A DNA stretch of 26,287 nt, taken from a virus. A model generated the notes under the pieces. The model searched no databases, was not told where the DNA came from, and was given only the letters and a program-made list of their open reading frames with translations. The translations under genes and the position numbers were made by a program. The DNA is taken from the IMG/VR virus record IMGVR_UViG_3300005086_000113, positions 1 through 26,287 of that record. One strand, given 5' to 3'. This document shows, piece after piece, positions 7,418 through 16,500 of the stretch; positions within the stretch are counted from its first letter, which is position 1, and each line of letters opens with the position of its first letter.

Positions 7418-7999
7418 TTACGATATAAACGGCGATGCTTCTGTTGAATATCGACGCTCATCGATGTAAACAGTTAATGTTCCATCTACAGCTTCGTCGA
7501 TGGTGCCATCGGCACCGTCTACAACAAAAATTCTAAATTCGATGCTAATTGGCCCTGCAATTCTCGCTGATATAGTTAACGAATCATTGCTATAAACGCC
7601 AGTTCCCGATGCAGTTAAAATTGGTTGAAAAGATGTGGTTAAAGCTGAATACCCAATTGGATTTGCTGTTCCAACAGTACCCGAACGTGTAGTGGTTGTT
7701 TGTCCAAATGCTAATACACCAACATTGCTTAACATATTAGAAATTGATGCATTTTGGTTATTGGGTGTTGCGCCAGTATGCGAAAATGTTAGACGAATTT
7801 GTCCACCAGTTGCGAAGTAATCGTCTCTTGCTTGGCCGCTTGCAAAAGTTACATTAAATGTTGTGTCATTTGGACTTGTCCAATTTGCTGACTTAGCAAG
7901 TATGGCTAATGTCCCGCCACTAGTTGTCACAAACGAAGCAAAGTCGCCTGCCTTTATTAACCCAGAAGTTAACTTAACACCACTTATTTTTATAACCAT
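7418..7999 (-). CDS. Tail-fibre/adhesin-like protein, 193 aa, shares a domain with the 312-aa neighbour
   Basis: The protein is small-residue-rich (Thr, Ser, Gly, Ala) and strand-rich with no catalytic motif. Its body matches the C-terminal half of the upstream 312-residue protein in order. YFATGGQIRLTFSHTG aligns with YFFNSGGEIRWSGNYT, IGYSALTTSFQPI with LGYYGLTTSYSII, and TISARI with VLSARL. Both finish with a 'DGTLTVYIDERR' or 'NGTLTSNVDQRK' motif. This copy lacks the N-terminal segment of the longer one. It has its own late-type promoter box 24 bases upstream. A receptor-binding or decoration domain is the likely role, by inference from composition and location next to other fibre-like genes. 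Confidence 0.7.
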   Translation of the reverse strand: MVIKISGVKLTSGLIKAGDFASFVTTSGGTLAILAKSANWTSPNDTTFNVTFASGQARDDYFATGGQIRLTFSHTGATPNNQNASISNMLSNVGVLAFGQTTTTRSGTVGTANPIGYSALTTSFQPILTASGTGVYSNDSLTISARIAGPISIEFRIFVVDGADGTIDEAVDGTLTVYIDERRYSTEASPFIS

Positions 8000-8023
8000 A
8001 AATACATTCTCTACTTTATAACT

Positions 8024-8031
8024 TATTTATC
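8024..8031 (-). promoter_or_regulatory. Late-promoter-like box (GATAAATA, minus strand)
   Basis: In the 45-base gap before the 193-aa gene the minus strand reads GATAAATAAG, about 24 bases from the ATG at 7999. The ten bases are identical to the box ahead of gp25. This matches the TATAAATA core of T4-type late promoters, which have no -35 element. Identity and placement in a rare intergenic gap support it. Confidence 0.6.
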
Positions 8032-8044
8032 ATTATTGCAATTC

Positions 8045-8983
8045 TTAGCTACCGCTAAAGACTACTGTGGTGTATGTTGGTTCTGTGACAACAATTTGGC
8101 CGACACTTTTTCTTTGATCAACATTACTAGTCAGTGTACCGTTTAATACACGATCGGCAGCCGGGTCAGTAATAAATTCAACTTTTATACGAACTACATT
8201 AGCACTTGCATTTGTTAGTCTTGCACTTAGCACTATTTGTTCGCCGGCGTATGTAGTATTATAAACACCACCTGTAACAATTGTTTTTACATTAATAATC
8301 GAATATGATGTTGTTAATCCATAATATCCTAGAGACTGTTGAAGGCCTGAGCCAGATGTTGCATAGTTTGCACCAATTGTTACTGTTTGTATTGCAGCAA
8401 TGCTACTGCTCCACGCCGTTTCTTCGGAAGACTCGTCTGGTGTTCCTGGTGTATAATTACCCGACCAACGAATTTCGCCGCCCGAATTAAAAAAGTATCT
8501 TGCTTCGTCTACGTTTGCAAAGCTAACATCAAACTCATGCACAACACTATTTGTCCAGCTTTGTGTTCTAACTTCTGACAACTTGGCGCCACCTGAAGTA
8601 ACTGCCGCTTCTGCAGGTGCTATATTAAGTCTGTTGCCCCTAATGTCATTTATGACATTTGGTAACCCGCCCGCACCAACTAGTGCTTCAATTAAATTGC
8701 CTGCTGATACACTTTGCGGCACAGACCCAGTGCCAATGCCTTGATGTGTTGCACATTTATGAAGTGCGTCAAACAAAGTCGTCCATTGTGCAGCAGTTAT
8801 TAAGTCTCCTGACGAAACTAAAGGAATTTCTGGAATTTGTCCATATCCATAATCGCCAACTCCGGGTGTTCTGTTACCAGGGTGAGCATCACCATACACT
8901 TCATTAATCAGTGTTGCAAGCTCGTTGTAATCGTCAAGCGAAAGCCCGTTGGCTTCGATTATTTCTCCTGGTTGATAAGCCAT
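8045..8983 (-). CDS. Tail-fibre/adhesin-like structural protein, 312 aa
   Basis: The N-terminal part (about 1-110) contains YQPGEIIEANGLSLDDYNELATLINEVYGD, a GDYGYGQIP segment, then DLITAAQWTTLFDALHKCATHQG. This type of 'I t a s h w n . L . . a l n k' segment is common in phage tail-associated proteins and probably forms a helical attachment region. The C-terminal part (from about 150) is strand-rich and is shared with the 193-residue protein downstream. The gene starts at 8983, one base after the preceding stop, with TAGGAG upstream. Its location among baseplate and fibre-like genes suggests a short fibre or distal tail component. Specific function is not identifiable. Confidence 0.72.
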   Translation of the reverse strand: MAYQPGEIIEANGLSLDDYNELATLINEVYGDAHPGNRTPGVGDYGYGQIPEIPLVSSGDLITAAQWTTLFDALHKCATHQGIGTGSVPQSVSAGNLIEALVGAGGLPNVINDIRGNRLNIAPAEAAVTSGGAKLSEVRTQSWTNSVVHEFDVSFANVDEARYFFNSGGEIRWSGNYTPGTPDESSEETAWSSSIAAIQTVTIGANYATSGSGLQQSLGYYGLTTSYSIINVKTIVTGGVYNTTYAGEQIVLSARLTNASANVVRIKVEFITDPAADRVLNGTLTSNVDQRKSVGQIVVTEPTYTTVVFSGS

Positions 8984-8984
8984 T

Positions 8985-9776
8985 TTACTTTGCTCCTACA
9001 GCCGCCAATACAGTTCCTGTGTTGGAATCTTCTAATGCTCGTCCTATGATTGCTAATGGATTTATCATGCTTAACATGTCTTCAGTTAGTACAGTTGCAA
9101 AGCCTTCTTTATCGCTTGCAATTAGGCGTTGACCTTTAGTAACTGCACAATCGACTTTTACTGGAACTTGTCCAGCTAGCGCAACAGGAACATAAACGCC
9201 ATCTTCGTTACCAATGTCTGCATTAAGCAACACACCAGGCTTTGTACTAACAACACCAAAAACGTCAAGTGTTCCCATTTCTTTTGACGCTGTCACTTGC
9301 TCTGAGCCGCCAATAATAACAACTGTTCCTGGCTCATATTCTTTGTCTGCTTTATAGTTTTCTGCTAAGTCTGCGTATCTTGCTGACGTAGCAACACCAT
9401 CGAAGACATTTGCATAAACAACATTAAATTTGTTTGTTGGTGAGCCAATGTTAGACACACCATTACTTAATGGTTCTATGTCTCCGTTTGATGTAGGATC
9501 TATGCTTACCAAAACTTTTGTATTGCCTGCATTGTCAGAAAACACCTTGAGCTCGTCAGCAGAAGTGTCGTACCAGATTTGGCCACGAACGGGATTAGCT
9601 GGCGGCGTATCGCTAGCAAAGTTTTCTAGCATGTGTACAGTGTTCCTAGCAACTGTAAGGCCGTAGTCTGTAGCATTAAGTCCAACTAAACCAACGGAAA
9701 ATTGACTTGTATCAATTTGTTCGTCGTTGACTGTAACTGGAGTTGTATTGTCTGATCTTAAAAAATTATAAGACAT
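8985..9776 (-). CDS. Tail fibre-like structural protein with 'DLAENY' C-terminal domain
   Basis: The 263-residue protein starts with SYNFLRSDNTTPVTVNDEQIDT, then DYGLTVARNTVHMLENFAS, then PANPVRGQIWYDTSADELKVF. That last piece is the familiar 'P.nP..GqlWyd....l.v' motif of phage tail-fibre proteins. From about 115 comes GVSNIGSPTNKFNVVYANVFDG, and from about 133 YADLAENYKADKEYEPGTVVIIGG. The rest has GVVSTKPGVLLNAD and PVALAGQVPVKVD. This layout is known in cyanophage and other marine myovirus fibres, where the C-terminal part resembles trimer-forming or self-cleaving chaperone domains. I saw no clear catalytic dyad to claim cleavage here. The start is supported by GAGGAA upstream. It is probably a trimeric fibre component. 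Confidence 0.75.
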   Translation of the reverse strand: MSYNFLRSDNTTPVTVNDEQIDTSQFSVGLVGLNATDYGLTVARNTVHMLENFASDTPPANPVRGQIWYDTSADELKVFSDNAGNTKVLVSIDPTSNGDIEPLSNGVSNIGSPTNKFNVVYANVFDGVATSARYADLAENYKADKEYEPGTVVIIGGSEQVTASKEMGTLDVFGVVSTKPGVLLNADIGNEDGVYVPVALAGQVPVKVDCAVTKGQRLIASDKEGFATVLTEDMLSMINPLAIIGRALEDSNTGTVLAAVGAK

Positions 9777-9789
9777 TTTTAATTCCTCG

Positions 9790-10365
9790 TTATGATACTT
9801 GTATTCTTAAAGTATATTCAATTTCTATTTCGCGATTAGCAGACTTTTTAACAGGATGAAACATTACATGTGTTAGCATTAGTTCATTACTATCGCCTGA
9901 ATCATACAAAGCAATTTCATCAAATACAAAATCGCCTTCAATATTTCCTTCGCCGTCTGTGGCGTCTTGTGTTGCAGGTTCGCTAAAAGTAAGTGTTGCT
10001 AATATTGAAATGTCTGTGTAATTAGCAGAACCAGTTGACACAACTGTAATCTTATTATTGGGGTCTGTTAAGCTCGATACATCTTTGCGATATGTTTCGT
10101 TATAAAGTCCGGCACTTGCATCAACAACACTACTAACATTTGGTGCTTTATAATTGATGATTCCTGTTGAGTCAATTTGTGTGCCGCCATTGCCGAAAGC
10201 CATGTACTTTATATGGCCTGCATCATTCCCAGCTAATGCTCGTGCCATAGCGTTGGAAAAGTTTCCAAAGTGGATGGCATTATTTTTGTCGACCAATACT
10301 TCTTTTGTGTGTTTATCGCGGATTGTTAGAAACCCAATAACATTATTGCTATTAATATCGAGCAT
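9790..10365 (-). CDS. Tail/baseplate-associated structural protein, 191 aa
   Basis: The frame is open up to an ATG at 10440, but I place the start at 10365 (MLDINSNNVIGF). AGAGG lies five bases upstream, and the extra 25 residues are Lys-rich and out of step with a competing small frame. The protein contains LTIRDKHTKEVLVDKNNAIHFGNFSNAMARALAG, YMAFGNGGTQID, and a late DFVFDEIALYD segment, and ends in IEIEYTLRIQVS. The combination 'L.v.....nAih..N.s.alA...' with 'maFGNGG' and 'f.ElalyD' is typical of structural proteins encoded near baseplate genes in large myoviruses. It directly follows the giant structural gene. The exact position in the virion is unknown. Confidence 0.7.
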   Translation of the reverse strand: MLDINSNNVIGFLTIRDKHTKEVLVDKNNAIHFGNFSNAMARALAGNDAGHIKYMAFGNGGTQIDSTGIINYKAPNVSSVVDASAGLYNETYRKDVSSLTDPNNKITVVSTGSANYTDISILATLTFSEPATQDATDGEGNIEGDFVFDEIALYDSGDSNELMLTHVMFHPVKKSANREIEIEYTLRIQVS

Positions 10366-10366
10366 T

Positions 10367-10489
10367 TTATCCTCTTTTTTTAACAATTTCTTTTTTTGAC
10401 TGCTTGTCGCGTATAACAATTTTGTCAAACGCCTTGCCATTAACGGGTAAGACGTTTTTACTATTTTTGTTTTTATTATCTTTGCTCAT
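10367..10489 (-). CDS. Candidate small protein, 40 aa, Lys/Asn-rich
   Basis: An ATG at 10489 opens a 40-codon frame (MSKDNKNKNSKN ... IVKKRG) that stops with TAA at 10367-10369, one base before the next gene's ATG. The late-promoter-like box GATAAATAAT ends only six bases before the ATG, so an RNA from it would be nearly leaderless. No Shine-Dalgarno sequence is visible. The product is very basic. It fills a 152-base stretch that would otherwise be long for this compact genome. It may be real, or only the leader of the 191-aa gene. Confidence 0.35.
   Translation of the reverse strand: MSKDNKNKNSKNVLPVNGKAFDKIVIRDKQSKKEIVKKRG
10371..10375 (-). promoter_or_regulatory. Ribosome binding site deciding the 191-aa start
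   Basis: The minus strand reads AGAGG followed by five bases and ATG at 10365. No comparable site precedes the alternative ATG at 10440, so this decides the start. Confidence 0.6.
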
Positions 10490-10495
10490 TGCTAT

Positions 10496-10503
10496 TATTT
10501 ATC
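10496..10503 (-). promoter_or_regulatory. Late-promoter-like box (GATAAATA, minus strand)
   Basis: The minus strand reads GATAAATAATAG in the 28-base gap after the giant gene. It shares GATAAATAA with the boxes ahead of gp25 and the 193-aa gene. It would drive the 40-aa frame and the 191-aa structural gene. Confidence 0.5.
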
Positions 10504-10517
10504 ACAATTAGTCAATA

Positions 10518-13500
10518 TCATTTTGTACGAATGAATCGCCCTTGCGGTGTTCCACTCAACACAATACTATCACCTAGTCCGTATAACTTGCTACCTTGCT
10601 CAGTAACCCAAGCACCATCTAAACCTACTTGGTTAAATGTAGATGCACTTGGTATTTGTTCAGTAGAACCACCATACACAACTACATCGCCAACATTGTG
10701 ATCGACTTTTGAAGTATTACGAGTTCCGCGAGTTATACCTTTAAGTGTATTTCCTTCTTTTACTGTATAGGTGATACGTTCGGCGCCTACCCATATAACC
10801 TCTGGGCGGCTTAGCGTAGCACTTGGTAGTTCACTGGCATCATTAACAACAATTTCTGTTGAGTTTTTGTCTATTGGATGTGCTAGTGTTATGCCTTTAT
10901 CAACGATTCGTTCCCTATACAGTGTGTTATCCATGTCGCGTTGTATTCGATAGTTTGCATCAGGATAAACAATTTCAATAGTTGATCCAGTTTGATCTTC
11001 GTTAAAATTAATGGTGTAATATGATGTGTCCCATGTTCCATCATCAAATGCAAAGCTATCCCACGGTTTCGGTGGTTCTATTGTGTAGTCTGTTCTTACA
11101 ACACCGTCGACACGAACTTCTGTAAATAATTCGTCTACAATAGGGTATAAGCCGTTTGCTTTGCCAGGCAATGTCACAGTAACCCCTTGGGTCTTAACAG
11201 TCAATACAAGACCTTCTAGAGGGCTCAAAGGCACTAGTTCTTCAGCAGATCCAGCAGTTATTTCTGGCTGTAAGAAGTTTTGTGCATTAATTGGCTCAAT
11301 TTCATATAATTTTACCACATCTGTTGCTAATAACGATTGTGGTAGGTATAGCTCAGTTCCTACAATATAGTAATTTAGTGTTTGTTCGTCATTTATGTAA
11401 ACTGCTAAATTACTATAATCAGTAATACTTGGAGGTATTGTTACATTTGATCGAACTTTACCGTTATCTATTGTAGCTTGTAAAAAATCATTACCAGTTA
11501 ATGTTGCCGAAGCAACTGGTGGTAATGAGCTTGACTCAACAAACCGTGTGCCTTTGTAATAGTCAACTGGTAGTGGACCATCCCACGGGAATGTACCAAA
11601 TTCAACGATATCCCAAGGATATGTATCGTGTATGAACGAACGTCCGTCAAATGTTCTCACTTTGTTGACTGGTGCAGGCGTTGTTCGGTTAAACTTAATT
11701 TTAATTTTTTTATTATCAAACTCGTCAACATTTGCAGATACTACATCTAGTGTTGAAAAACTATTTTTAAAATCCCTTAGCTTAGTGCTGTATGGTTTAA
11801 CTTCGTTTACATACTCAACAAAACTATCAAACGGATTGTTTTCGAGCGTTGGTTTTTGTTCTAACTCAATTTTATCTTGTTTTATGGTTAAATAGTTAGT
11901 CTTAAATACCCAATCGACATCGTTTTGCTCTGACAACACATAATTAATTAACGCAAAGAATAATTTGTTTTTGCGAACAAGGTAGCTGCCAGTAAATACA
12001 TGATTGTTAAGAGCATTTAAAATTTCTCGAAGTTCATTTCTAAGCATGTTGCTGCGGTGTTCTTTGTAAAGTGTTTCTTTTAATTTAATTGCTGCATTTT
12101 CTACTGCAACAACACCACGCCCCACTTCGAAATAAAATGCTTCTTCGTCTTCTGGTTCTACTTTAATAATATCGCCATCATTGGTGTTTAGTCCCGAAAC
12201 GTCAGTCAGGCTTGTAACAATGTGTTTTGGCGACAGGTCATCTTCTGTGAGCCCATCTGCTAACCATAACGTATATTCCCAATAAGTGTTTGTTGACACA
12301 AGACTGCTAAAGTCAATATCGTTCGACAGCAAATTAATATCTGCTAGCAACTCATTTGCAGCTTGCACAAACACTTTTCTAGCAGAAGCAGGATCAACAA
12401 ACCAATTTTGTCTTGGGCGGTATTGTGTACCGTACTTTTCAAATAGACTTAGCGCCGGGTCTGGTACAACTAAATAATATGTATTATCGTCAATTTTTTG
12501 AGCGCCTGACAAAGTACCGATGTTTGGCATTTCTGTAATGCTTATGCCTTTTGTTGATTCACACAAACTGTCAACTAATTTGTTCCAATGTGTTTCTTTC
12601 ACTAATGAATCTTCTTTGCCTTCGGCAATTAAATACCATTCTTTGTGGTCATTAACTTCTTTGGTAGTTCTTTTATAATTAAGTTGTATAACTGCTTCAT
12701 TGTTGTCTAATATAGTCTCGGAATTTGCAACAATAAAATGCTTATCTGTGATCGGAGAGAACCACATGTATCCTTGTGACTTTGGATTTTTAAGTAATTG
12801 TTCCAACAATGCAGTCGTCATTGTGTGCGAATTACTTGTTACTTCAACTGATTCTTTTGATCGAACCCAGAAGTAATATAAATTGTATTCATATCCCGTA
12901 ACAGGATTGCGCTGCCTCACAACTGTATAATCAGTAGTGTTTTTGGGCGTACCTTTTCCTTGATACGACGCTGGCGGATCAACACTTTCTGTCCATTCGT
13001 AAATTGCAGGATCGCTACCGTTACTTAAACGACCCCAATTGTTGCGGCGATATGTTAGTGAATCTTGCTCATATTCCAAATACGCAAAACTGTTTAAATC
13101 GAGCCATCTCATGCCGACTTCTTTCTTGCCAAACTTTTGGGCTAGGTCTATGAGTGCAGGATTGCTAGCATTAGTGTATTTTGCTGGGTCAGTGTATGTT
13201 TTTATGTCCACGTTTTGTTCTACTGCACCAGGTATTAACCCTTTTAATGGGTCGTACACAGGCAACATAGTTAATGTGTCTTTAGTTTCTTTGTCATACA
13301 AAAATGCATTTTTAAATAGCCTTGTGTTGACTTTTTTGTCTTCTGCTCTTACTAAAGACCAACCGCCAGTTGGGTCGTAATCTGCAACAACCCAGCTTGG
13401 TGTGCCGAACTTATTGTCGCGCACTACCCAATATAACCCTTCATGGACTAACGGCAACGAGTCTAATACGGTAAAGTCAATGTGCTTTCTAATTTCTAGT

Positions 13501-16500
13501 AAATGTAAGGTTGCAGACGTAATCGTTGCCGACAGCGGCTGACCTTCTTCGTCTGTTATAATGTATTGATTTCCTGTCCCTGTATATTCTATGTTGTAGA
13601 ACTTTCCAAAAACACCTACAACATTTTGCAAGGCAGAAACCGGAATCGAAGAGTCGAGTGTAACTTCAGCTCCGTCATTAGCAACAACCGAAACAGGACT
13701 TAGTGTTGTATGGGCGCGATAAACGTCCCATTCGTTTTCGTTGTTTTTAGAAACATGAATATAATCGCCGTCGTTGTATGTTTTACCTACCATATCTGCA
13801 ATAGTAAAGTACGAAGCATTATATTCATCTGTCTTTATGAAGCCTGCATAAGGCATTAAATTCTTTTGTGTTCCTGCTGGAGACATTTGCCATAGGTCTT
13901 TTGGACCATTCTCTCTTATAGGGTTTGTCAACCATGCATCTTTATCATCGAAGTCGATTGTAATTATTTTGTCTAACAACGAATCTTCAGTAACTTCTTT
14001 TTGTATTACTGCTACTGCACTATCAGCAGTTACGACGCCAGCGGCTGTTTTTATAACAACTTCAGGTTCTTGCTCATAGCCTGTGCCTGGGTTAGTAACA
14101 ACAATTGATGCTATTTTTCCGTTTTCGTCTAGTGTTGCAATTGCTTCTGCACCAGTTCCGCTGTCTGCTGACACAATTTCGACAATCGGTGTGTCACGAT
14201 AAACAAACGATGCATTTGTCACTATTACTTCTTTGATTCCGCCAGTTGCGCTAGCAGGATACACCAATTCAATTATTTGTGGGTTTGATTTTAATCTAAC
14301 TGGTTTTAACACCAGGTCTAATTGTTCGATCAGACACGTATTACCAAACTCGCCAAGCTTAATTGCATACTCTTCAAAAACATCAATTGATTTATTGCTG
14401 CTCAATAAATCTGATCTTAAAATTTTGCTTATTGTTTCGGCAGTACCTTTTTGTCTTATCATTCCTTGATAAAACTGATACTGTGTATCTTGTATAATGT
14501 CAATGTTGTCAAGGTAGTCTTTGTTTTCAAAGCCAATAAGGTGCCTTGCAACATCTTCGATTTGAGATCGATCAAGTCTTGTTTCTGTGTCGTAGAATCT
14601 TCTAATCGACTCAGCAAGTGTGTCAAAGTTTGGTAGCAGTTTGTTGTCGCTTGTAATGATAAACCCAGGCGCTTCTTTTTTGCCTGTCCAGTTTGCTGAT
14701 CTTAGTCCTCTGAATTCGAGTCTATTTTGTCGAACACCAAACAAAGGATCAAATATAACATCTTCAAACGATGTTTTATTATCTGCTGTGATACGATGCT
14801 CTGTTTCGTATGCATAAACCCGCATTAAGTATATTTGCGAATTGGTGTTCTTTGGTTCAACAACAACGGTGTTGTCGTCACGCATAACCGATACATTTTT
14901 ATTTTCTATAATTGCGCCGTTTTCGTCTATCAGGTTGTATACACCGTTTACAGTGCTTGTGATTTTGTCAGCATAACCTTTGTTAATTTCAATCTTTGCA
15001 CGTTTTCCGAGCGGACTTAATCTTAATGCAGAGCCTGCTTGCCACGAATTGTTAACCCAGAACAAAAATTCTTTTGCAGATGTTAACCAATTCTTAACAC
15101 TATTACTAATCGGATCAACTTCATCAAAGACCCAACCAATTGATTGCAAATAATCGCCATAGCTAATTAAGAAGTCGAAAACGTCTTGTGTTGTGTCAAA
15201 TACTGTGCCGTACGGGATAGTTTCAATCTTATCCATTCCGTCTTTAATATAAGACACAGTAACTCCGCCAGTTGACGGCAAATTAGGCAGTTTGATCCAA
15301 TCGCTAGGGTCAAAGCGGCCGCTGTTCTCTATTTTTGTTTTTGCTTGGTAAAATACACCATTGTACTTAACAATGTCGTTTATGTTATATGTGTTACCTT
15401 GCGTGTAAAGTCTAAATGGCTTGTTATTTGCGCCAACTGTTATTTGTTTCTTTGGAGCAGTTTTTAGTCTTGGAATAATTTTAAATTCCAAGTTGATCAT
15501 GTCATAGCCACTAACAATAAATTTTCCTTCGTTTGTTATACCAATTATTACACCAGAATATGTAAATGAGTCAATAGCTGGCGAATCGTGTACTTTTATG
15601 TTTACATTCTCACTAGGAATTAATAGACCATCACTCACTGATACAGCAGACGTCGACTCTAAATAAAGTTTTGCTGTATCTGGGTTTGTGAAGCCGCCCA
15701 ATTTGTGCCCTAGCTTAACTCCTAGACGTCGGACTAAATCGCCAAATTCTGTTGCAGGCGACAAGTTTAAAAATTCAAGTCGGTCTGTAACCCACTGCTG
15801 ATATCCAGCTTTGTATAAACGACCATCGTTATCAGTCTCGCCGTGTACAGAAACATTTTCTAATTTAACACTTTGCAAGGTATTATTGTCAATGAGACGA
15901 TCGTTAATATAAGTCGTTCCTAGTGTGTCGAAAAATACATAACCAAATTTAGCAGGCTTAGTTAAGAACAACAATTCACAAACGTCAAATGGAAACACTT
16001 CTGTATTGCGCCACCCGTTTTCAGTCGGGCCAATTTCGCCTACAGCCCAGTCTTTGTCAGGGTCTACAGCGCCTGTTGTAATTCCTAAACTAAGCGGGTC
16101 TGTTAATGTGTATACTGGTGGAATACCTGGTCGAGCGTAACGTATGTCTACGCCTTGACGACTGCCACCACGAATGTAACCTTTTTCAACGTCAGACCAA
16201 AGCAACGGGTCATTGATGCCAGTGTAGGCTGTATCCCAATAATCCGGCTTTTGCGAAAATCCGAACATTTCCCACGGTGCTTCATAGGGGCGCACAGTGC
16301 CATAATGTTTTAAATAAATTTTCTTCCAACTGCCTTCAGTAAAATTCCATGTCATCCAATCAAGTGGATTGTAAGTTGAATTTGTAGTAATGTTGGCTCG
16401 AACAGTGCTTGCCCATTTAGACAGCATGTGTTTATAAATACTAGATATTTCTTCGTCTTTATATCCTGTGTTGTAAAATTCGCTTGGTTGTACATCTTCT

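Noticed and set aside
9790-10440. 25-residue N-terminal extension of the 191-aa structural protein
   Set aside because: No ribosome site precedes the ATG at 10440, while AGAGG precedes ATG 10365. The extension is Lys/Leu-rich and lies across the 40-aa frame.
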